Source: Xanthobacteraceae bacterium
GTDB lineage: Bacteria; Pseudomonadota; Alphaproteobacteria; Rhizobiales; Xanthobacteraceae
DNA: 32,973 bases
NCBI GenBank assembly: GCA_022844485.1
Contig: JALHLQ010000037.1
Span: 1 to 32,973, forward strand
Direction of reading: 5' to 3'
Shown here one piece after another: positions 8,273 through 15,414 of the stretch (positions are counted from its first letter, which is position 1; each line of letters opens with the position of its first letter). A model generated the notes under the pieces. It did not search any database. It had not been told where the DNA came from and worked only from the letters and a program-made list of their open reading frames with translations. A program made the position numbers and the translations under genes.

Positions 8273-8656
8273 TTATTCGGCGAAAACCGCCTCGATTTTC
8301 GTCTTCAATGTTTGCGCGTTGAATGGCTTGACGATGTAGTTGTTCACGCCCGCCTTCTTGGCCGCGATCACGTTCTCGGTCTTCGATTCCGCGGTGACCA
8401 TGATGAAGGGCGTCTTGGCGAGGCCCGGGTCGCCGCGCACTTCCTTGAGCAGCTCGTAGCCGGTCATCGGCTCCATGTTCCAATCGGAGATCACGAGCCC
8501 ATAGCGTTTCTCCCGCATCTTCGCGAGCGCAGCCGAGCCGTCCGAGGCGTCGTCAATGTCCTCGAAGCCCAATTGCTTGAGCAAATTGCGGATGATGCGG
8601 ATCATCGTGTTGTAGTCATCGACCACGAGGACCGGCATCGACAAATCAAGTGACAT
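8273..8656 (-). CDS. cheY: Response regulator CheY
   Basis: Single-domain receiver of 127 residues. Metal-binding acids are D13 and D14, the phospho-acceptor is D58 (VISDWNMEPMTGYELL), the switch Thr is T88 (MVTAES), and the Lys is K110 (YIVKPF). The WNMEPMTG stretch and the close partnership with cheZ mark it as a motor-type CheY rather than an orphan receiver. ATG 8656 is preceded by GGAG nine bases upstream; M7 would also start the domain. No cheA, cheW or receptor gene is in the window, so the pair would work with a cluster elsewhere. Confidence 0.93.
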   Translation of the reverse strand: MSLDLSMPVLVVDDYNTMIRIIRNLLKQLGFEDIDDASDGSAALAKMREKRYGLVISDWNMEPMTGYELLKEVRGDPGLAKTPFIMVTAESKTENVIAAKKAGVNNYIVKPFNAQTLKTKIEAVFAE

Positions 8657-8916
8657 GGCTCTACATCTCCGTTACGCGTCGCCACGGGCGCTCGCAGTGC
8701 GCCTAACGTTAATCCTGGCATGCTCGCGGAAGGCCCCTCCAGGCAAAGCCTGGCCCCCTCCCAGCGGCGCCAAGTTAGCAAGACGCATTGAACATCCGGT
8801 AAACGACGCTATGGCACGGGAAAATCGTGACGTTTGCCAGCAAGTTGGGTACTCGGATGCCGGAAAAGCGGCTCCAGCAGCGTCAATAATCTATGAATCG
8901 CCAACGCCGCGCCCAT
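8657..8916. other. Non-coding gap between cheY and the MaoC gene
   Basis: No credible reading frame. It should hold the cheY promoter on the minus strand, but I could not identify one. A small perfect hairpin CCAGGCAAAGCCTGG lies at 8739-8753, without a T-tract. The right edge passes into the palindrome that begins at 8917. Confidence 0.5.
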
Positions 8917-8997
8917 CTCGTGGAGTGGATTTATGATTCTAAGATTCGCACAATCGCCTGCCGAAGCGGGATGCGAATGTTACAATCGGACCACTAG
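8917..8997. repeat. CTAG-bounded palindrome, mosaic of types I and IV
   Basis: An element of about 81 bases. It begins CTCGTGGAGTGGATT, like the type I copy at 14940. From the loop onwards (GCGGGATGCGAATGTTA to CGGACCACTAG) it matches the closing half of the type IV copy at 15191-15266. Inner arms around TAAGATTCGCA and TGCGAATGTTA pair imperfectly, and the outer arms (GTGGAGT versus GGACCAC) pair less well than in the pure types, as expected for a recombinant. The closing CTAG ends six bases before the ATG of the downstream gene. Confidence 0.7.
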
Positions 8998-9003
8998 ACA
9001 GTC

Positions 9004-9489
9004 ATGAGCGCCGACCGTTCCAAACCGCGCGTCGATCCCCGCATGCTGAAGGTCCTCGCCTTCGAAGACCTGCATGTCGGCATGCGCGAGACGCTGATGA
9101 AAACCGTGATGGACTCCGACGTGGTCGGTTTCGCCCGCATCTCGGGGGACGAGAACCCGATTCATCTGTGCGACGTCTATGCCGCCCAGACCCGGTTCGG
9201 ACAACGCATCGCCCATGGCCTTTATACGGCGAGCTTGATCTCCGCTGTCCTCGGCACCCGGCTGCCCGGGCCCGGCGCCGTTTACCGTTCGCAAACCTTG
9301 AACTTCCATGCCCCCGTCAAAATCGGCGACGTGGTGACCGTCACCGTCGAAGTGGCCGAACTCGTCGCGGAGGGCCGCAGGGCGCGGCTGACGTGCGAGG
9401 CGCTGGTCGATGGGCGGGTCGTGCTCGACGGGGAAGCCGTGGTGTCAGCCCCGGCGCGGCGCACGCTCGGGGCCGAGGACGCCGGTTGA
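9004..9489 (+). CDS. MaoC-like hot-dog dehydratase/hydratase
   Basis: A single hot-dog domain of 161 residues. The hydratase-2 motif is intact: FARISGDENPIHLCDVYAAQ (about residues 41-60), with the Asp and His that activate water in (R)-specific enoyl-CoA hydratases. Then FGQRIAHGLYTASLISAVLGTRLPGPGAVY follows the family pattern. It likely hydrates a 2-enoyl-CoA, but the physiological substrate is unknown. The start codon sits six bases after the palindrome at 8917-8997, and no clear Shine-Dalgarno is visible; the ribosome site would fall inside the palindrome arm. A 6-bp hairpin (CAGGTC/GACCTG, 9490-9505) follows the stop. ribF begins 42 bases later. Confidence 0.88.
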   Translation: MSADRSKPRVDPRMLKVLAFEDLHVGMRETLMKTVMDSDVVGFARISGDENPIHLCDVYAAQTRFGQRIAHGLYTASLISAVLGTRLPGPGAVYRSQTLNFHAPVKIGDVVTVTVEVAELVAEGRRARLTCEALVDGRVVLDGEAVVSAPARRTLGAEDAG

Positions 9490-9531
9490 CAGGTCCCGCG
9501 ACCTGACGCAACCGTCCGCCGGCATCGGCTC

Positions 9532-10521
9532 ATGACCCATTCTCCCCGACAGAACCCGTTCCATGTCATCCGCAACGGCGCGGCCGCGCTGGACGCGATC
9601 CGCGGGGCCGTCGTCGCCATCGGCAATTTCGACGGCGTGCATCGTGGCCATCGGGCGGTGATCGCAGCCGCGCTCGCGCGCGCCAAAGAGATGGGACATC
9701 CGGCGGCCGCGCTGACGTTCGAGCCGCATCCGCGCAGCTACTTCCGCCCGAACGAGCCGGTGTTCCGGCTCACCGACGAGCGCGCGAAGCTGCGCCTTCT
9801 GGCCGCAACGGGCCTCGACGGCGCGGTGGTGATGACGTTCGACGCCAAGCTCGCGAGCCTTTCGGCCCGGGACTTCATCGAAAGAAAGCTGGTCGGCGAA
9901 CTCAAAATCAGCGGGGCCGCGATCGGCTTCGATTTTCACTTCGGCAAGGACCGGCAAGGCTCCCCGGCGTTCCTCGCCGAAGAAGGCGGGCGGCTCGGTC
10001 TTGCGGTGGAGATCGTAGCCCCGCTCGAGGACGAGGGCCGTCCCGTGTCGTCCAGCACCATCCGCTCGGCGCTTGCGGCCGGCCGCGTCGTCGAAGCCGC
10101 CGAATTGCTCGGCTATCCCTGGTTCGTGACCGGCACCGTCATTCACGGCGAGAAGCGCGGGCGCGCGCTCGGCTATCCGACCGCCAATCTCAAGCTCGAC
10201 CCGGCTTGCGGATTGCAGCACGGGATTTATGCCGTGCGCGTGGGCGTCGGCGACAAGCGATTGGACGGGGTGGCGAGCTTCGGGCGGAGGCCAACCTTCG
10301 ACAACGGCGCGGCGTTGCTCGAGGTCTTTCTTTTCGATTTCGCCGGCGACCTTTACGGGGCGGAGATCGACGTCGCCTTCCTCGGCTGGATCAGGCCGGA
10401 GATGCGCTTCGACGGCGCGGATGCGTTGGTCAGGCGAATGCACGAGGACTCCGCGCGCGCACGTGACGCGCTGGAGCGGGCCCGCGGTTCGTTTCCCGCG
10501 CTCGGCCGCGTGCCCGAATAG
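9532..10521 (+). CDS. ribF: Bifunctional riboflavin kinase / FAD synthetase
   Basis: Converts riboflavin to FMN and then FAD; 329 residues. The N-terminal adenylyltransferase domain shows GNFDGVHRGHRAVI (about 27-40, the HxGH-like nucleotide site), LTFEPHPRSYF, and a second nucleotide-binding stretch RPVSSSTIRSAL. The C-terminal flavokinase domain starts near PWFVTGTVIHGEKRGRALGYPTANL (about 197-220), with the GYPTAN ATP/Mg site, and continues through GVASFGRRPTFDNG and LEVFLFDFAGDLYG. The order ribF-ileS-lspA is the same as in E. coli, though here a RIME-like element separates ribF from ileS. Confidence 0.96.
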   Translation: MTHSPRQNPFHVIRNGAAALDAIRGAVVAIGNFDGVHRGHRAVIAAALARAKEMGHPAAALTFEPHPRSYFRPNEPVFRLTDERAKLRLLAATGLDGAVVMTFDAKLASLSARDFIERKLVGELKISGAAIGFDFHFGKDRQGSPAFLAEEGGRLGLAVEIVAPLEDEGRPVSSSTIRSALAAGRVVEAAELLGYPWFVTGTVIHGEKRGRALGYPTANLKLDPACGLQHGIYAVRVGVGDKRLDGVASFGRRPTFDNGAALLEVFLFDFAGDLYGAEIDVAFLGWIRPEMRFDGADALVRRMHEDSARARDALERARGSFPALGRVPE

Positions 10522-10559
10522 CTTCCGACCCGGTCCCTTTCCGTGCCGCAACCCGCCTG

Positions 10560-10666
10560 CTAGAGCGGTCCCCGCTTCGATTGAATCGGTAACCGCTCCA
10601 GAATTTATTGTTTTGTCGCATTTTCTTTCGGCGAACCGGTTTCCACTTCGCCGGAAAATGCTCTAG
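10560..10666. repeat. RIME-like mosaic palindrome upstream of ileS
   Basis: An intergenic element of 107 bases that starts CTAGAGC and ends GCTCTAG. The first hairpin pairs GAGCGGT (10563-10569) with ACCGCTC (10592-10598) and encloses CGATTGAATCG. The second pairs CATTTTC and CGGCGAA with TTCGCCG and GAAAATG, leaving a TTT bulge and a loop of about 11 bases. It closely resembles the Rhizobium RIME-type mosaic elements; I assign that name from memory of the family. It ends 11 bases before the ileS start, so it lies in the leader if transcription comes from ribF. Confidence 0.8.
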
Positions 10667-10677
10667 TAAGCCGCGCC

Positions 10678-13647
10678 ATGACCGACACGCCGCGCAACTA
10701 CAGCCCGACCCTGTTTCTGCCGCAGACGAATTTCGAGATGCGGGCCGGACTTCCGCAACGCGAGCCGGAAATCCTGGCGCGCTGGCAGAAGCTCGACATC
10801 TACAAGCGGCAGCGCCAGGCGGCGAAAGGCAGGCCCAAATTCATCCTTCACGACGGGCCTCCCTATGCGAACGGCAACATTCACATCGGCACGGCGCTCA
10901 ACAAGATTCTGAAGGACATCGTCACGCGCTCCTTCCAGATGATGGGCTACGATTCCAATTACGTGCCCGGCTGGGACTGTCACGGCCTGCCGATCGAATG
11001 GAAGATCGAGGAGGAATATCGCGCCAAGGGCAAGGACAAGGAGGCGGTGTCGACCGTCGAGTTCCGGCGGCAATGCCGCGCCTTTGCCGAGCACTGGATC
11101 GATGTGCAGCGCGAGGAGTTCAAGCGGCTCGGCGTCGTCGGCGATTGGGACCATCCCTACACGACGATGAACTTCGCCGCGGAAGCGCAGATCGCGCGCG
11201 AGTTGATGAAGTTCGCCGCGACCGGTCAGCTGTATCGCGGGTCGAAGCCGGTGATGTGGTCGGTGGTCGAACAGACGGCGCTCGCGGAGGCCGAGGTCGA
11301 GTACGACGACTATGTGTCGGATACGATCTGGGCGATGTTTCCAGTGCGCTTCGCGAAAGGCGAGCGGTTCGAGGAGCTCGACCGGCGATACGGCAACGCC
11401 GCGCTCGTCATCTGGACCACGACGCCGTGGACGATCCCGGGCAACCGCGCGATCAGCTTTTCCTCGAAGATCGCCTATGGCCTCTACCGCGTGACCGATG
11501 CGCCCGAGGGGAACTGGGCCAGGATCGGCGATCACTACATTCTCGCCGACAAGCTCGCGGCGGATGTTTTCAAGCAGGCGCGCGTCACGGCCTATGACCG
11601 CGTGCGCGACGTGCCCGCGCGCGATCTCGCCGATCTCGGCTGCGCGCATCCCCTGCGCGGGCTCGGCGGCGGCTACGATTTCGTTGTCCCGCTGCTCGCA
11701 GGCGAGCACGTGAGCGACGATGCCGGCACCGGGTTCGTGCATACCGCGCCCGGACACGGGCGCGAGGATTTCGACATCTGGACGGCCGGCGCCGCCACGC
11801 TCGCCAAGCACGGCGTCAATACGCTCATCCCCTACACGGTGGACGGACAAGGCTTCTTCACCGAGCAGGCGCCGGGTTTCAGAGGCAGGCGCGTCATCAC
11901 CGACAAGGGCGAGAAAGGCGACGCCAACGACGCCGTCATCAAGGCGCTCGGCGACGCCGGCATGCTCGTCGCACGCGGGCGTCTCAAGCATCAGTATCCG
12001 CATTCGTGGCGATCGAAGAAACCGGTCATCTTCCGTAACACGCCGCAGTGGTTCATCGCGATGGACCGGCCGGTTCGAGCGCTCGGCAATCGCACGCTGC
12101 GCGAGGTCGCGCTCGCGGCCATTCGGGCGACGCAGTGGGTGCCGCCGCAGGGCGAGAACCGCATCACCGGCATGATCAAGGAGCGGCCGGACTGGGTGAT
12201 CTCGCGCCAGCGCGCGTGGGGCGTTCCGATCACGGTTTTCATTCGCGAGAAGCGCGACGGCTCGGTCGACATCCTCAATGACGAGCGAGTCAACAGGCGC
12301 ATCACCGAGGCTTTCGAGAAAGAAGGCGCGGACGCATGGTATGCCGAAGGGGCAGCGGCGCGCTTTCTGTCTCCAGATCACGACGAGAAGGAGTGGACCA
12401 AGGTCGACGACATTCTCGACGTGTGGTTCGATTCCGGCTCGACGCATGCGTTCACGCTGGAGGTCCGCGCGGACCTCAAGACCAACCGCAAGCTGAAGGG
12501 CGGGCCGGATACGGTGATGTATCTCGAAGGCTCCGATCAGCATCGCGGCTGGTTTCACTCCTCGCTCCTGGAATCCTGCGGCACACGCGGGGGTGCGCCC
12601 TATGACGTGGTGCTCACGCATGGCTTCGTCATCGACGAGGACGGGCGCAAGATGTCGAAGTCGCTCGGCAACGTGGTTGCGCCGCAAGACGTGATCAAGC
12701 AGTCGGGCGCCGATATCCTGCGCATGTGGGTGTCGCATTCCGATTATGCGGACGATCTGCGCATCGGCCCAGAGATTCTGAAAACCACCATCGACACCTA
12801 TCGCAAGCTGCGCAACACCATCCGCTGGATGCTCGGCAACCTCGCGCATTTCCGCGAGGAGGACCGCGTGGCGCTCCAGGCTATGCCCGAGCTCGAACGG
12901 CTGATGCTCCACCGCCTGAGCGAACTCGACGAACTCGTGCGCGAGGCCTATCGGACCTACGACTACAAACGCATCTTCGCCGCGCTGAACGCCTTCATGA
13001 CGGTCGATCTGTCGGCCTTCTATTTCGACGTGCGGAAAGACGCCCTCTACTGCGATCCCATTTCCTCGGTGAAGCGCAAGGCCTGCCTTACCGCGCTCGA
13101 CTCTATCTTCCGCTGCACCGTCATCTGGCTCGCGCCGATGCTGTGCTTCACCGCCGAAGAAGCGTGGCTGTCGCGTTTCGCCACGGACGATTCCGTCCAC
13201 CTCCAGCCCTTCCCGGACATTCCGCGTGCATGGCGCGATGACGCCTTGGCGGAACGATGGCGCAAGGTGAGGAGCGTGCGGCGCGTGGTGACGGGCGCGC
13301 TCGAGATCGAACGCGCGGCCAAACGCATCGGGTCCTCTCTCGAAGCCGCTCCGATCATCCATGTGGCCGACCGCGACCTGTTGCGCGCGCTTGAGGGAAT
13401 CGACATGGCGGAAGTCGCGATCACGTCGGCTGCGTCGGTGACATCCGGGGACGGACCTGCGGCGGCGTTCCGCCTCGACGACGTGGCCGGCGTTTCGGTC
13501 GAAGTACGGCCGGCGGAAGGCAAGAAATGCGCCCGGTCGTGGAAGATCCTGCCGACCGTCGGCACGGATCCGGACCACCCGGACGTGACCCCGCGTGACG
13601 CGCAGGCGCTGCGCGAGTGGGATGCCTTGCGCCGGGCCGCCGAATGA
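10678..13647 (+). CDS. ileS: Isoleucyl-tRNA synthetase
   Basis: Class Ia synthetase of 989 residues that charges tRNA-Ile and edits misactivated valine. Visible are [16 protein letters not shown] (the HIGH-box region, about 60-75), [14 protein letters not shown], the editing-domain threonine-rich stretch [15 protein letters not shown] with [16 protein letters not shown], and [13 protein letters not shown] (the KMSKS box, about 655-667). The anticodon-binding helices follow. The extreme C-terminus keeps KCARSWKI, but the other cysteines of the usual CxxC...CxxC zinc knuckle are absent (CARS instead of Cx[11 protein letters not shown] where LCxRC is expected). Its stop overlaps the lspA start as ATGA. 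Confidence 0.97.
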   Translation: MTDTPRNYSPTLFLPQTNFEMRAGLPQREPEILARWQKLDIYKRQRQAAKGRPKFILHDGPPYANGNIHIGTALNKILKDIVTRSFQMMGYDSNYVPGWDCHGLPIEWKIEEEYRAKGKDKEAVSTVEFRRQCRAFAEHWIDVQREEFKRLGVVGDWDHPYTTMNFAAEAQIARELMKFAATGQLYRGSKPVMWSVVEQTALAEAEVEYDDYVSDTIWAMFPVRFAKGERFEELDRRYGNAALVIWTTTPWTIPGNRAISFSSKIAYGLYRVTDAPEGNWARIGDHYILADKLAADVFKQARVTAYDRVRDVPARDLADLGCAHPLRGLGGGYDFVVPLLAGEHVSDDAGTGFVHTAPGHGREDFDIWTAGAATLAKHGVNTLIPYTVDGQGFFTEQAPGFRGRRVITDKGEKGDANDAVIKALGDAGMLVARGRLKHQYPHSWRSKKPVIFRNTPQWFIAMDRPVRALGNRTLREVALAAIRATQWVPPQGENRITGMIKERPDWVISRQRAWGVPITVFIREKRDGSVDILNDERVNRRITEAFEKEGADAWYAEGAAARFLSPDHDEKEWTKVDDILDVWFDSGSTHAFTLEVRADLKTNRKLKGGPDTVMYLEGSDQHRGWFHSSLLESCGTRGGAPYDVVLTHGFVIDEDGRKMSKSLGNVVAPQDVIKQSGADILRMWVSHSDYADDLRIGPEILKTTIDTYRKLRNTIRWMLGNLAHFREEDRVALQAMPELERLMLHRLSELDELVREAYRTYDYKRIFAALNAFMTVDLSAFYFDVRKDALYCDPISSVKRKACLTALDSIFRCTVIWLAPMLCFTAEEAWLSRFATDDSVHLQPFPDIPRAWRDDALAERWRKVRSVRRVVTGALEIERAAKRIGSSLEAAPIIHVADRDLLRALEGIDMAEVAITSAASVTSGDGPAAAFRLDDVAGVSVEVRPAEGKKCARSWKILPTVGTDPDHPDVTPRDAQALREWDALRRAAE

Positions 13648-14168
13648 GCGCCGTCATCGAGACGACGGCGATCCGAAAGCTGGCGCGATTCGGATTTGCG
13701 ATCGCCGCCCTGACCGCGACCCTGGATCAGGCCAGCAAGCTGTGGCTGCTGTTCGGATATGAACTCGCGAACAAGGGCGTCGTCGCAGTCGCGCCCTTCG
13801 TGAAATTCGTGCTCACGTGGAACTACGGGATCAGCTACGGCCTCTTCCAGCAGGATACGGAGTTTGGCCGCTGGATGCTGATCGGCATCACGATTGCCGC
13901 ACTGATACTTTTGACGATCTGGCTGCGCCGAGCCGAGTCGCGCCTGGCGAGCGCATCGCTTGGACTGATTATAGGGGGCGCCATCGGCAACGGCATCGAC
14001 CGCATCGCCTATGGCGCCGTCGCCGATTTCGTTCTTGTCCACATCACGACGTCTTCATTCGACTTCTCCTGGTACGTCTTTAACCTGGCCGATGCCGCCA
14101 TCGTTGCGGGCGTGGCCGGGCTTCTATATGAATCGCTGTTGGGGCGGGGCGCCGCAAAAGCGCCCTGA
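13644..14168 (+). CDS. lspA: Lipoprotein signal peptidase II
   Basis: An inner-membrane aspartyl protease that removes signal peptides from diacylglyceryl-prolipoproteins; 174 residues with four predicted membrane helices. Conserved boxes in order are [39 protein letters not shown] and FNLADAAI. The Asp of NGIDRI and the Asp of NLADA are the catalytic pair. The ATG at 13644 overlaps the ileS stop; an upstream in-frame start at 13617 would lie wholly inside ileS and is not preferred. Coupling with ileS is a common bacterial arrangement. Confidence 0.95.
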   Translation: MSAVIETTAIRKLARFGFAIAALTATLDQASKLWLLFGYELANKGVVAVAPFVKFVLTWNYGISYGLFQQDTEFGRWMLIGITIAALILLTIWLRRAESRLASASLGLIIGGAIGNGIDRIAYGAVADFVLVHITTSSFDFSWYVFNLADAAIVAGVAGLLYESLLGRGAAKAP

Positions 14169-14232
14169 TCGGGGGCGCAAATCCATCGCAAAAGACCGAC
14201 CAACGGTCTGGCTGGGAACGGGAATCAAAGAC

Positions 14233-14943
14233 ATGCACAGGCCCGCGACAAGAACTGGGTTTCGCCGTGCGCTTTGCCGCCGTATCGGACTTGCGGCCAT
14301 TGCGCTCTCGCTCGCGACCGCCGCGCTTGCCCAGGAAGAGGCCGAGGACGACGACCTGAGCTTCGAGCAGAAGATCATCAAGGGCCTCCTGGGCGGGATG
14401 GGCGTCGACACCGGACGCTCCGGCATCGACTATCGGGAACGCTCTCCGCTGGTCATTCCGCCTGCCATGAACCTCCCGACGCCGGAGCAGACCAACAACG
14501 CGACGCATCCGGCCTGGCCGAAAGACGCCGATATCCAAGAGCGCAAGAAGGCGCGGGTGGACAACAGGGTGCGGCCCAGAACGCTTTCTGAGTTGCAGGA
14601 CCCGGGCCGGCCGTTGTCGCCGCAGGAGCTGCAGCAGGGCCGTGGGTCCGGACAGCGGGTGACGGAGCCCGGGCAAAGCGGGCCGCGATCGGAGTCCGAG
14701 ATCGGGCGGCCGCTATCGCCATCCGAGCTCGGTTACACGGGCGGCATCTTCAGTTCGCTATTCGGATCCAGCAAGAGCGAAGAGGTGCCGTTCAAAGGGG
14801 AGCCCGAGCGGCGGACCCTGACCCAGCCGCCTCCGGGCTATCAAACCCCCTCGCCCAGCCAGCCCTACGGCGTCGGCACCGACAAAAGTACCGGAGGCTG
14901 GAAAATACCCACGTTGTGGGACCGCGGGACGACCTCGAACTAG
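14233..14943 (+). CDS. Secreted or periplasmic protein with a DUF3035/BamF-like proline motif
   Basis: A protein of 236 residues from ATG 14233. It has an N-terminal signal peptide (RRALCRRIGLAAIALSLATAALA, probable cleavage before QEE) without a lipobox Cys. The mature part is acidic at first, then DYRERSPLVIPPAMNLPTP, which recalls the short PLVVPP motif of the alphaproteobacterial DUF3035/BamF family, then a long charged, proline-rich and probably disordered region. Two repeats, GRPLSPQEL and GRPLSPSEL, with a weaker RTLSELQ before them, stand out. The stop TAG is formed by the CTAG of the adjacent palindrome (14940-14943), so the original C-terminus may have been different. An envelope or outer-membrane-assembly role is only an inference from the motif. 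Confidence 0.7.
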   Translation: MHRPATRTGFRRALCRRIGLAAIALSLATAALAQEEAEDDDLSFEQKIIKGLLGGMGVDTGRSGIDYRERSPLVIPPAMNLPTPEQTNNATHPAWPKDADIQERKKARVDNRVRPRTLSELQDPGRPLSPQELQQGRGSGQRVTEPGQSGPRSESEIGRPLSPSELGYTGGIFSSLFGSSKSEEVPFKGEPERRTLTQPPPGYQTPSPSQPYGVGTDKSTGGWKIPTLWDRGTTSN

Positions 14944-15017
14944 TGGAGTGGATTTGACATTCGCTACCCATCTAGCAGCGGGTTCACAAGCGAATGTCAC
15001 ATCCAAAACTCCACTAG
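14940..15017. repeat. CTAG-bounded palindrome, type I
   Basis: A palindrome of 78 bases. The outer arms are CTAGTGGAGT and ACTCCACTAG; the inner arms GGATTTGACATTCGC and GCGAATGTCACATCC pair with one small bulge around a loop of about 25 bases. The left CTAG contains the stop codon of the preceding gene, and the right CTAG is shared with the next palindrome. Confidence 0.85.
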
Positions 15018-15088
15018 TGTCCCGATTCCGAAGTTCGCATCATCACGCGGCACGCTCATTTGCGAACTTCGGAATCGAAGGACACTAG
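15014..15088. repeat. CTAG-bounded palindrome, type II
   Basis: A palindrome of 75 bases. The outer arms are CTAGTGTCC and GGACACTAG; the inner arms CGATTCCGAAGTTCGCA and TGCGAACTTCGGAATCG are perfectly complementary around a loop of about 21 bases. The same sequence occurs inverted at 6557-6631 with most changes in the loop. It is joined by CAACTTATTGAT to the type III element. Confidence 0.9.
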
Positions 15089-15100
15089 CAACTTATTGAT

Positions 15101-15177
15101 CTAGTGTGGCTTTGGTTCGGAAGTCCGCATTCGGACTCGCTGTAAGAATGATGCGGACTTCCGAACAGCCACACTAG
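15101..15177. repeat. CTAG-bounded palindrome, type III
   Basis: A palindrome of 77 bases. The outer arms are CTAGTGTGGC and GCCACACTAG; the inner arms GTTCGGAAGTCCGCAT and ATGCGGACTTCCGAAC are perfectly complementary around a loop of about 20 bases. An inverted copy lies at 6467-6544. Confidence 0.9.
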
Positions 15178-15190
15178 CAATTTGAATTTG

Positions 15191-15266
15191 CTAGTGGTCC
15201 TTCGATTCTAACATTCGCAAAATGGCCTGCCGCAACGGGATGCGAATGTTAGAATCGGACCACTAG
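15191..15266. repeat. CTAG-bounded palindrome, type IV
   Basis: A palindrome of 76 bases. The outer arms are CTAGTGGTCC and GGACCACTAG; the inner arms CGATTCTAACATTCGCA and TGCGAATGTTAGAATCG are perfectly complementary around a loop of about 21 bases. Its right half is shared with the mosaic copy at 8917-8997. A 13-base A/T-rich spacer separates it from type III. Confidence 0.9.
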
Positions 15267-15414
15267 TCGGCACCCTGAATTCGCATAGCGAAATCTGGCC
15301 CGCGTCTGCAAAAATCCTCCCCGCGGCAGCGTCGCGCACCGATTGCTGGTCCGGATCGGGATTATTAGCTCATGGGTCTCTTCAGGCCCGTTACGACAAG
15401 GTGATCAGCCAACG
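15267..15414. other. Leader region of the M16 peptidase operon
   Basis: The remaining 148 bases before the peptidase start. I found no convincing promoter pair; the stretch ATTATTAG near 15361 is the most A/T-rich part. AAGGTGA lies about ten bases before ATG 15415 and is a plausible ribosome site. Confidence 0.4.

Noticed and set aside
8739..8753. CCAGGCAAAGCCTGG as a terminator or operator upstream of cheY
   Set aside because: A perfect 6-bp hairpin, but without a T-tract and with no gene ending there; it could be chance.
10663..13578. A 971-codon open frame on the minus strand opposite ileS
   Set aside because: It is the antisense of a fully conserved ileS. Its composition (runs of Arg, Asp, His, Gly, Leu) is what the reverse strand of GC-rich coding DNA gives, and no domain is recognisable.
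14940..15266. CRISPR array
   Set aside because: Spaced repeats are present, but each unit is a different palindrome, the spacers are 0-13 bases long, and no cas genes are near.
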